DNA from: Amylostereum areolatum
Taxonomy: Eukaryota; Basidiomycota; Agaricomycetes; Russulales; Stereaceae
DNA: 64,000 nucleotides
Reading direction: 5' to 3'
Assembly: GCA_012932865.1 (NCBI GenBank)
Contig: SAXG01000004.1
Location: 248,001-312,000 of the forward strand
The stretch's first letter is position 1. Each line of letters opens with the position of its first letter. The notes beneath the pieces are model-generated. The model was given only the letters and a program-made list of their open reading frames with translations. It made no database searches and had not been told where the DNA came from. The position numbers and the translations under genes are program-made. Below, piece after piece: positions 11,401 through 20,500 of this stretch.

Positions 11401-14400
11401 CCCCGAGTCCATCGCCCCCGTCCGTGGGATGTGATGCCCCCCCCTCCCCTCTTCCCGCCCCTCCCCCTTCGCTTCTCTTCTCTTCTATCCCAAACAACAC
11501 CACCCCCGCGGGCAGACGCGTGGGCGCGAACATTGTGCGTGCAACCCCAGCAGAAGGGACCCCCCCTTCCCACGCGTCGCCCTTTTCGGGGGTGCAAGGG
11601 AAGGCGTGCGCGCCCCCCGCCCGTTCCCTCCCTTCCTCTTTCGGCGCGCGCCCCACCCCCTCTTCCCCCGTCGCGCCGACGAAAAGGAGAGCGCGAGGTG
11701 GGGACCCAGACCGCGTCCGCAGGATCCCGTCCGTGACGACGGGGCGTGGTTCCTCTGATGGATCACGGATGCACCCTTTCATTCTGTTCATGGGAGGGAG
11801 GGCAGGTCGTCGCTCGCGGGGTCTTTTTTCGTCTTCTTAAAGCCACTCGAGCTCCGTCGCTGCACACGCGCACACGCCTACACGGTTTGATACGGGCGAG
11901 GACAGGGGGGACTGGTCTTCGCAGCGCGTCGGATGGCGGGGCCAGCCGTGCTCTAAGTAATGCGTAGCATTCGTACGACGCGTTCTTTCGCATCTGATGG
12001 TGGTTTCCCCGCCGCGGTGCAGCACACGCCGTGCGCGTGATCCCCGGGCGCGCACGTCGTTCGCGAAGCCCGCGTTTACGTCCCTTGTGCGCACAACGGT
12101 CGGTGGACTGTGTGCAACGCCTTCGCGCGTACTACGCCGCCGATCGCACGATTAGTGTAGCATAACTACTGCCCTCCCTTTTTTTCTCGTCCACGACGCG
12201 CGCGGTCGCAGTCCCTGCGCCTTTCTGTTTCCCTTATTCCATCGTCGTCCATCATTCATCTTCGGCCCTCCTTCCCTTGATGAATCCAATCCAATCCAAT
12301 CCAATCCGCTTTCCCGTCTTCTCCCTTCTCCTTCTCCTTCTCCTTCTCCTTTCCGCGCGTGTGAGACGCGAATTACACCTGAATTCACGCCCGGACGTTT
12401 GACAGACCGAATACGACGTGTGCCCCGAATGCGGCGCGCTCGCCGCCTGCCCGCACGACTCGGATTCAGAAATGCACGTCGACGTCGACGCCGGGCAAGA
12501 AGCGGATGAGAACGAACGACGTAAACAGCTCGACGCCGCCGACGCCGCGACCCCATACCGCGACGCGCCCACGTCGTACAAAGCGATCGCGCTCGCGCCG
12601 ACCCGGCCCGGGCCTTCCCAACCCCGTACGCCCCTCCTCCCCTCGGCTAAAAAAAAAGAGAGCAAACGAACTAAGAGACACAAAACGGGCAGACGCGCCC
12701 GAGGACAGATCCCGAATGCGCCAACACCTGCGAAATGATCGCCATCGCGCCCAGTCCTCTCCGCCCCGCACGACGACGACGACGAAGAAGCCGAAGAGCG
12801 GGAGATGTTCAACACCTACGGCCGTCTCTCCTCCGCGGCCCTCCTCGTGCGCTACGGATTCATCCAGGACGACGACGACGACGACGACGCCTCCGAGGGC
12901 CTGCGCGTCCCCCTGCGCTCCATCCTCGCCTGGGCCTCCTCCTCCTCCTCCTCCTCCTCCTCCTCCCGCACCGCCTCTCCTGCCCTTGCGCCCTCCGAAA
13001 CAGAGGAACGAACCGCGCGCGCGCTCCTCCAAGCCTGGCCTTCCTGGCCCGGCTGGTCCGCGTCCGCGCTCGTCTCCAACCCCTCCCCGTCCGCGCTCGA
13101 CCGAGCGCAGGACGGCCAAGACCCCGTCGCGATCGCCCCAGACGGCACGATCACGCACGCGCTCTGGCTGCTCTGCGCCTGGTGCGCGCTTCGCGCTCGC
13201 GAGCGGACGGAGCTCGGACAAGAACACACACAAACACAAACACAGAAAGACCACCGCGAACGCGAGCACGAGCGACGACGCCCGCCCATCGACCGAACAG
13301 AAGCCCGAGCCGGAACCGAGGTCAATCGCGCTCGCGCCGCCGCCGACCCCATCGACAACCGCACCCGTCTCGCGCAAGACATCGGTCCCACGCGGCCACA
13401 GCGCGGAGGACGGGGACCCTCGAGCTCGAGCCTGAGGGCGATCGAGCTCCCGTCCGAGTCCGAACCCAGGCCTCCGCGCGGATGTAACTTTGAGTTAGAG
13501 CCGGGCTCGGCCGTTCGCGACCGCGATCGCGCGTCCTCCTCCTCCTCCTCCTCCTCGGCGACCGCCCAAAATGAAAGCCGTTTCGGGGGGGAGGACGCGC
13601 TTAAAGGAGATGAGATGGGGATCGTCCAGGACGGGGAAGAGGGGGAGGTAACACGTCCGATCGGTGGTGGTGGTGGTGGTGGTCGCCGCCCTTTGTCTCC
13701 GTTGCGGTCGTCGAGATCGGGAGCGGGAGGGGTGGAGAAGACGTTGGGGGAGTTGGGTGTGCTCGCGCGGGCGCAGATTGAGTTTGAGGGGGTGCTCGGA
13801 CTCGGGTTGAGTGCCGGTGAGGATGTGGATGTGGATGTGGAGATGGACCTCGACCGCGACGGGGACGGGGACGACGAGGGTGGGACGCGGGGACCTGGCA
13901 GCGAAGACGCGGATGGGGAAAGGGAGGGGGCAGCAGCGGGTGGCGAAGACTCCGTGTCCATGGCGGCGCAAGACATGCGCGAGACGCTCGCAGCGGTGCG
14001 TCTCCTCCCCCCCTCCTGCTCGTCCGTCCTCGAGCCTAGACGCTGACCTTGACCCTGTCCTTTTCTTTTCCCATTTCCTCTGTGGGTGTGGGTGTATGTG
14101 TGTGTGAACGCGACGACGCCCGGCGGCGACTCCGTCCTCCGTTCGTGCGTTCTCCTTTTTTCGTCGCGTGCGACTGTTGCGGCCGCGGCCGTTGTTGCTG
14201 GGGGGGTCTCGACGGGTCTCGACCGGGGGACGGACGCGGTCTCGATCGTCGTTGGGGGTGCTGGACGGTTTTGGGTACGTTGCTCCGACCGCGAAAACGG
14301 GTGATACGTGACTACGGGGCGTTGCGGGGTATGGATGACGGTATCGTTGCGCATGGTCGTCCGTGGCGCGGTGTGATGTGCGGTTTCGTGGTTTGTGTAC

Positions 14401-15037
14401 TTATGTACGCGGTGCGCGGTCGGGCGGGCGTCTGACGGCGTTGGGGCGTTGGGTTTGTTTGCTGTGTGCTATATTGGGCGGCGGGCCGGATGGATGGATG
14501 GATGGTGTGCGCGTTGGGTCGCGTGCAGATCGTGGAGGCCGTGCGGAAGGTGTGTCGGCGGCGCTGGGAGGGGGTCGGCGGGGGCGTCGGGGAGCGGGCG
14601 CGGCTACTGACAGGGGACGAGGGGGCGGGGATGGGGACGGCGCCTGAGTACGGGGAGGAGGACGGGTTGGAAGGGACGGGAGTGGACAGCGCGGCGGTGG
14701 GCGCATATATCGACGTGAGTCATTCTTCTCTTGGGAGTGGCATGTGTGGCGAGGAAGGCCAAGTGCGGCGGGGGCTCTGTGGTCGGGGAGGGGACATGAC
14801 GCAGTGTTTTGAACGATGAGTCTAGAAGAAGGGGGGAGGCGCGCACGAGGGTTTCTTTTTTGATAGAGTGTGCGCTGTGGATGCGAGCTTCCGGTGGACT
14901 GATGGGTGATGTGTTCGCAGCGGCTAGGTGGCTGGAAAAGGCGAACAATCATGGCGGCGACATCGGGGATGGGAGAACTGTCGGTGGTGGAGAGTTGCTG
15001 GACGAGCTGGACAGAGGTCGGGAGCGGGTTGCGGTGA
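8450..15037 (+). CDS. SET-domain protein lysine methyltransferase with long introns and low-complexity insert
   Basis: S-adenosylmethionine-dependent lysine methyltransferase of the Rubisco-LSMT/Rkm/SETD6-like class with a split SET domain. Exons read: 8450-8624 (MDASSSGS..., GGMLVRARRG), 8752-8911 (ATIPKSAVLS, the SET start), 9064 to about 9276 (TWAQYLDSLP), about 9873 onward (DDIRTFFDDVVVPLF), to 10146 (CHAYALVSARAFVVDAFHG, MVPVADA), 10754-10792 (FNHANEHQVHLE), 12406 onward (EYDVCPECGALAACPHD), about 12723 (NTCEMIAIAP), to 13995 (REMFNTYGRLSSAALLVRYGF, the SET end), 14529-14714 (IVEAVRKVCRRRWEG) and 14921-15037. The last exon ends ELSVVESCWTSWTEVGSGLR then TGA. Junctions near 9.95-10.03 kb and 12.6-12.8 kb are unresolved. 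After the SET core the frame carries poly-Asp, poly-Ser and Gly runs for some 350 residues before the helical C-terminal part. Whether it acts on a nuclear or ribosomal target is not visible. Confidence 0.85.
9277..9872 (+). other. Long C-rich intron of the SET gene, with 15-bp tandem repeat
   Basis: The donor GTGAGTGTCC follows ...GRFLV and the acceptor CGCCCCAG precedes DDIRTFF, giving an intron of roughly 600 nt, about ten times the local norm. Inside, at 9314-9351, the unit CGTTCGCACCGACGC is repeated about 2.5 times. The + strand is markedly C/T-rich. Confidence 0.7.
10147..10753 (+). other. Long C-rich intron of the SET gene
   Basis: It interrupts the SET core codon for Ala between MVPVAD and FNHANEH: the exon ends GATGC, the donor is GTAAGT, and the acceptor ATGTTCAG is followed by GTTCAACCAC, so both sides of the invariant NHANEH motif are in phase. 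It is 607 nt and C/T-rich on the + strand, with no coding signal of its own. Confidence 0.75.
10793..12405 (+). other. 1.6-kb C/T-rich intron of the SET gene
   Basis: The donor GTGCGTCTC follows ...HQVHLE and the acceptor TTGACAG precedes TEYDVCPECG. Both sides are phase 0 and adjacent in this protein family. At 1613 nt it is by far the longest intron in the window. It holds G-runs (11190-11200), C-rich runs, an ATCCA pentanucleotide array (12284-12308) and CTTCTC repeats (12316-12350). The long GC-rich frames inside it on both strands look like composition artefacts. Confidence 0.75.
12284..12350. repeat. Microsatellites (ATCCA)n and (CTTCTC)n
   Basis: Five tandem copies of ATCCA at 12284-12308 are followed within 10 bp by CTT/CTC-rich hexamer repeats to about 12350. 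Both lie inside the 1.6-kb intron of the SET gene, 55-120 bp upstream of its acceptor, so the CT-rich array may also serve as an extended polypyrimidine tract. Confidence 0.9.
12868..13560 (+). repeat. In-frame trinucleotide repeats in the SET gene
   Basis: GAC repeats at about 12869-12889 encode poly-Asp right after VRYGFIQ. TCC repeats at about 12938-12966 encode ten consecutive Ser. A second TCC array near 13530-13556 again encodes poly-Ser, and GGT repeats near 13663-13682 encode poly-Gly. All stay in the long 413-codon frame, so they expand the protein without breaking it. Such arrays vary in length between strains. Confidence 0.85.
14488..14505. repeat. Microsatellite (GGAT)n
   Basis: About four copies of GGAT in the 533-nt intron (13996-14528) of the SET gene. 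The intron ends 23 bp later at GCGTGCAG. Confidence 0.85.
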
Positions 15038-15697
15038 CGAGTGAAAGCCAAGTATGGAAAAGAATGGAGGATGAGGGCATTGTCCGAGGTCGGTTCGGGG
15101 GGGGGGAAGGGGCGGGGAAGGTGATGGGGAAGGGGCGGGGATCCTGAGCAGGGAGCGGATCTAATTGTACGCTGAGTCGGGTGAGAGTGCGCGCGCAGTC
15201 ATACTCGATATTTAATTTAGCGTGCGTGCCTTGGGACCGGAGAAGGGCGTGGACCGCGGACTCGGACGGGTGCGTGGACCGGAGAAGTCGCATGGTCCGT
15301 GGACCGCGTCTGGGCGGGTGATGAGAATCTCTGAGATAGAGTTTGGGGGTGGGAGTCCCAGTCGAGGATCGCTGTCCGTGGCTGGTGGGAGGCGACGAAG
15401 AGGAACGGGAGGGGGGGAGGGCCAGTGCGAGGTGCGTGCGGGCGTGCAGGCGTCGAGCGGCGGACGTTGGGGGAGCAGAGACCATGTCCGAAAGGAGCTA
15501 AGGTCAGGACTCGATTGGGGAGGGAGATCTCAGATCTGGGCCAAGTTGCCGGGCAGGGAGCCATTGACGGTCGTACCAATTCGATAAATACTCCCGCTCG
15601 TTCCTTCCTCCTCCTCCGTCTCACTCCTCGCCCTCGCCCTTCCCTTCCCTCCCCGCCCTCGCCTTCATCGTCCACAACGTCCTCTCCCCTTCTCCCC
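15038..15697 (+). promoter_or_regulatory. Intergenic region between SET gene and Ecl1-like gene
   Basis: The first half is G-rich on the + strand and probably 3' UTR of the SET gene. The last 110 bp before the next start switch to dense CT-rich sequence (15596-15690), a common feature of strong fungal promoters just upstream of the transcription start. GATAAATA at about 15583-15590 is a weak TATA-like candidate. Nothing coding is convincing here. Confidence 0.4.
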
Positions 15698-16859
15698 ATG
15701 GACACTTCCTGGTGCTTGACCTGCAGCTGCCATCTCGTACGTCTCTGCCTTCTCCCTCCCTCCCCTTCCCCGCTCACTCCACTCTCTCCAGGAGGGCGAC
15801 CAGGACGTCTACTGCTCCGACGCCTGCTACCAACACGAGAACTCCTCCTCCTCCTCTTCCTTCTGCCTCCCCTCCTCCTCCCGTCCCCCCGCAACGCACC
15901 CCTCTCAATGGCACGGGACAGGTCACGACGGCATCCGCGCATGGGCCAACGCCGTTCCCGCCGGTCCCCCTCCCTCCCTCCGATCTCGCTGCTCTTCCCC
16001 AGACTGCGATCGCACCCCTTCCCCCTCCGCGCGCTCTCGCACCTCCCTCTCCTCCTCCTCCTCCTCCCTCCGCCCTAAACTCCTCGACATCCACCATCGA
16101 CCCCTTCCGCCCTCCCTCTCCCTCTCCATCTCTTCAACCGAGATGCACCCTTCCACCTCCCGCCCCCAATCTCCCCTCCCCTCCCCCCCTCAACCCATCA
16201 TCACCACCCCCACTCAACGCACCCGCGCCCTCGCTTCCCAACGCTCCTCCCTCAGCTGCACCACCGCCCCCACCGCCACCACCACCGAATCCCAATCCCT
16301 CGCAACCCCCGTCACCCCCGCCATGCCCATCCCCTCCGCCAACCCCGTCAAGCCCCACCATTCCCCCAAGAAAGCCATCTGGCGCCAAGTCCGCGGATGG
16401 GTCGCCCCCTCCTCCCCCACACCCACCGTACACGTACACCAGCCCCTCGTCCACGGCCTCGACTCCAACTTTACCGTCTTCGCCCGCACCCACAAGCACC
16501 CCCTCGCCCTCCTCGACGAGGACCTCCTCGCCGCCTCCGGCCTCGCCAAGGGCCGCGACGAGCGCACCCACGACGACGACGACGACGACGACGAAAGCCG
16601 AGGGGAGGATCTCGCCAGTTGGTTCCTCGCCAAGGCGCACGAGCAGCGCGCGGGCAAGGAGATGGATAAGCACAAGGCGTGGTCCAAGTCGAAGGACTCG
16701 GGGGGCGTGAAGAAGTCGGCGCACGCGGGGCAGCAGCAGCAGCAGCCGACCCCCGCGGGCACGCGGAAGCCTGCGCGAACAGACCAGACCGCGTACTTCA
16801 AACGAGGACGACCGCTCGAGCGTGCGTCCGCGATGGCCCACTACCAAGCCATGCGATAA
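15698..16859 (+). CDS. Ecl1-like (life-span regulatory factor) zinc-binding protein
   Basis: Two exons, 15698-15736 and 15792-16859, joined by a 55-nt intron (GTACGT...TCCAG), give 368 residues. The spliced N-terminus reads MDTSWCLTCSCHL then EGDQDVYCSDACYQHE. This is the CxxC-(about 13)-YCSxxC pattern of the fungal Ecl1/2/3 zinc-binding domain, linked in fission yeast to extended chronological lifespan and stress and sulfur or zinc limitation. The rest is low-complexity: Ser/Pro-rich to about residue 200, then KKAIWRQVRGWV, a poly-Asp run, a Gln run (QQQQQ), and a basic C-terminus ending SAMAHYQAMR. It is much longer than the about 80-residue yeast Ecl1, but basidiomycete members are often extended. 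The intron splits the zinc motif, so only the spliced product can bind metal. It probably acts in the nucleus as a regulator; this is inferred from the family. Confidence 0.72.
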
Positions 16860-17720
16860 GCCTCCCTTTCCCCCCCCCTTCTCCTGCCTGTGATTCGGTT
16901 TTCTGGACTCTTATAGACGTCTCCTCCCTCGGATATCTGCATCTCATTTCACCCCCCTCCCCATGCCCATGCCTCTTTCCCTTTCATTTCCCTCGTCCCC
17001 CCCGTATCCACACACATCCACGCCCTTTCCCCTTCCTTCTTGTCGCCACCAAAAGCGCGCCGCGTTCGCTTGTTTTGTCTCCCGCTCCCACCCTCTGCTC
17101 GTTCGTCGTGCCTTCCCGGCGTCGCGTCCCGATATCCCCCCCCCTTTCCACCCCCCAAAATTGTTTCTACTTTTTTGCTTCTCGGCTACATACACATTCC
17201 ACGCTCGCTCGTCCCTCTGTTTTTTTTCTCTCCTCCTTGTTCTCTGTCTCATAGCATCCAACCACTCCCAATCCCCATCTCAGCAACTCTCCAGCCATAT
17301 CTGCAATCTCTCATTTCTCGTTCCTCGCTCGTGTTCTGCAACTACCCCTCCCCCACCTTCGTTGTCGTTCCCCCTCACGGCGGACGCCCCCCCATATCCA
17401 TACCTCCCATCCCCTCCACACCCACACTCTGTCCATTCTGTGTTTCTGTTGTTCTCATACCCCCCTTACCCCTTACCCCAACCCCGCGCATGTGTACGAC
17501 TACGTTATTTGTACTAACCTATCCCCCCACCCCTTCACCGTCATCGACGTGCAGTTACCAGTACGGTTAGCTCCCCCCCCTCCCTCCTCCCCCTCTCTAC
17601 CATCGACTACGACTACAAGCGCAGACGCCCATGAGCGTCCATAGAGCGTTTTGCGATCGCATGTTTTTTTTTCGAGGACGTGGCGTGATCTCTCTCCCTT
17701 CTCCCTCCTAAGTCTAAGCA
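16860..17720 (+). other. Pyrimidine-rich non-coding stretch (3' of Ecl1-like gene)
   Basis: About 860 bp of C/T-rich + strand with runs such as CCCCCCCC and TTTTTTTT (near 17220 and 17665). Open frames here are Pro/Ser/Leu-rich composition artefacts. Part may be 3' UTR. No motif-bearing gene was found. Confidence 0.6.
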
Positions 17721-20500
17721 AATGTAAGTCGCCACCAACGCGTCGTCAAACACGCAACACGTCCGCCGCGCGCGATACATAAAACACTGTAATCCCAATC
17801 CGGGATCCGGAGTTGGGCGCGCGTCCGAGACGAGTCTGAGAACGATCGGCGGGCGGAGGCGGCCGCGGTGTCCGTGAGTCCATTCTCGATCTTACTCTTA
17901 CATACTTGGCTTGCAGTTGCATGCCAACTTTCTTCCGTTGTCGAAGGCGCGTCGAGGCGGCGGGGCTTGGCGAGGCCCGTGGGGATGATCTGGACCCTAT
18001 CGTTCGGGGCGCGCCGCCCTCTGCAGGAGTCAGCCCGACGCTGAACGGTGAACGGATGTATGCGCGGTGCGTGGGCGCTTCTTTCACGACAGGGCGCGTC
18101 GTTCGGACGCATACCAGGTATATGCGTATATGCGTCTTGGAATAGACGGTGTGCCGGTCATGCATGTATATATGTCCCACAGGTGTGCGCTCGATGATAT
18201 ATGATGTGCTGCCAGTTTGACAGCTGCACATATAATATATATATATATCACCTCCCCCACTGCCCCGCTCACCTCGCACCGGCATCTTCCCCGACGACGG
18301 TGCGCCACCGTCGTGCGACGCGCTTCCCTTCCGCCTTCGAGCCATGGCAGGCGGCCGCGCTTGTTCCGGAACGAGCGTCGCGCGCGGCGACTCGAGCACC
18401 TATACCCTCCCTCGTCGTCGATCGGTCACACACTGGCAGGTACTCGCGATCAGTTTGCGATCAGGATGTACTTATGTACTTGGGTGAGTGCGAGTATGAA
18501 TGAAACGTTTGAAGGGGTTTACTTATGTATGGCTCGGATGACCTCACCCATGATGATATCATCTCCAGTTGCGTCGACTCGTGCGTCCCTCCCCGAAAAT
18601 TGGATGAACAACATCCCTGATCGTCGCGGATCGAGAGTGCGCCGTGCCAGCGCCGTGCCCTTTCTTTGCGTTCCACAAACGCACATCGCTCAGCCGCCCA
18701 TCGGCACCCAAGTAAGGACTAGATACGTCTGGGAGCTTCACCCCAGTCATCGAACGCATCCATCGCTCCCAGCCACGAGCCACCGGAGCCCGACGCGAGC
18801 CTCGCGACGTCAAGCTGGAACCTGTTCCCCCCCGCCCTGGCCCCAATGACGCCACTGGCTTGTCACACAAGGATCCCGTCGACGCTCGCGATCGACCGAC
18901 CCTCCGACCGTTCCAGGTAAGGAAGGCAGACACCATCTCGACAATCCCTCCAGCTGGACCCGCGTCAAGTACTACCGCACTGCCTGAACCACCACATGCT
19001 TCCTACCGCCTTCCCTGCCATGATCCAGCCGTCTGTCCGCCTCCGCCCGGGCTGGCAGTGGCAAGACGGTCGTTGATCTGAGTACACTTCCGGCGGGCCC
19101 CTCTCGAGGTCCAGTTCCCGCACGCACGCACGCACGCACGCACGCGCCGTCTGGTGCGCCACAACCCTTCTCCATCGAACGCGAGCCGCGCGGTGGACAG
19201 GGTAAATTCAAAACAGGCGTTCATCGTGTAATCCCGGCTGCTTGGACAAAAAAAAAAGCTACTAAGCACGGCGACGGAGCGGGGGGGCGTGATCGATCCC
19301 GACTTCGGTTTTGCGTTTTCTCGTTTGTGGCGTACCATACGTATGTACGCACGTACGCACGTACGTACGTTCTTTTTTTATCACTTACTATAATTGAAAA
19401 AATGGATCAGAGGTGCGTGGTGCACCGACACCGCGCCCAGTACATGGGTACTGTAAGTGAGCAGAGGACTCGCTCGCCCCTGAGATGGACAACATCGGTC
19501 GACTCATCCTCGAATTTATCTGAGACGGCGAGAAGCTCGCACCGCACGACGCGCGCTGAAAGGCCCGCTCCTTTCGGGCGGAGGGCGTCGCCGCCGTAGC
19601 TGGCGCACCGCGGTGGGGGCGCACCGTCACGCCGCAAACGCACGATGGAATCTGATCGAATGGGCGGCGAACCCCCCTGGGAACTCGAAGTGCTGGAGAA
19701 GTTGGTGCGCCGGGGTGTCGGGTCGGGTCGGGCTCACGTGAGTCAGAGTGGTTCAGAGTCAGTTGCAGCGGCGGCGTGGGAACGTCGGGTCGGACGACGG
19801 CCCACGGGGCGGGAGAGGTGGGTGGGCGGGCGCGATGCGACGCGACGCGGCGTCGGCGGCGCTGATCGTCGACTCTGGTCGTTGGTCGAGTCGAGTCGGG
19901 CTCGGTACCGAGGCCGCGCGCACCTCCCCGCCCGCCCGCCGTACGCGTGAGTCCCCAAGTCCAACAGGATGCATGGTGGAGGCAGCTTCTCCCGCCCTCG
20001 GGCGCGTGCGCCTTCTTCGGAATGCTCGGCCAAACGGGTTGACTCTTTCGAACCTTATACACCCTTTCGCGCCCCACCGCCGCCGCCCGCACCCGTCGGC
20101 ACCCCCAATATCGGACAAGGGCCACGCGTGCACTCCCCCCCCCCCTCTTTCCCGCCCTGCCCCCTCCACAGTCGCACAAGTCCCCGACCTCGCCTCCCCT
20201 CGCGCCCCGCTCCACACGTTACGTTCGCCCCGTGCGCGCGCGCGATGCGACGCGAACGGCGCCCCTTTGCACGCGGGCGTCCCCCGTCCCGGCCGTGCCG
20301 TGGCGCTGTACCACTGATATACCCCCCACCCGCTCCCCGTCGGGGTGCGGTCCCCCACGTCCAAGCCCTCCTCGGACGGAGGAGCTGCAACTCAAGGCAG
20401 AGTTCAGAATAGAACCGACGACCCCACTTGGATCAAAAGGAGAAGAAGAACGAAAGATGCAGTCACCGGTTCCTAATAGGTCCTTATGAGGTATGTCCTC
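17721..20500. other. Gene-poor region with microsatellites
   Basis: No gene recognised. It holds an AT array near 18230-18248, a GCAC array at 19119-19146 and an ACGT/GTAC array at 19339-19371. A start-like frame at 19645 (MESDRMGGEPPWELEVLEKL) looks protein-like for about 30 codons but leads into GC-rich sequence without motif or clear splice partner. Other long frames on both strands (for example 19388-20215 minus) are Arg/Gly/Pro-rich and overlap one another, which argues against coding. Confidence 0.5.
19119..19146. repeat. Microsatellite (GCAC)n
   Basis: About seven uninterrupted copies of the tetranucleotide GCAC/CGCA. A second, imperfect GTAC/GCAC array with ACGTAC palindromes lies at 19339-19371. 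Both are in the gene-poor stretch. Confidence 0.9.

Noticed and set aside
12852..14354. 500-codon minus-strand frame opposite the SET gene
   Set aside because: It is the reverse complement of repeat-rich coding sequence (poly-Ser, Pro, Glu) and has no motif; the plus strand carries the SET signature.
15712..16710. 332-codon Pro-rich plus-strand frame over the Ecl1-like gene
   Set aside because: Shadow frame; the overlapping frame joined to exon 1 carries the Cys motif and the sensible C-terminus.
19388..20215. 275-codon minus-strand frame
   Set aside because: Arg/Gly-rich composition artefact overlapping other frames, with no motif or intron structure.
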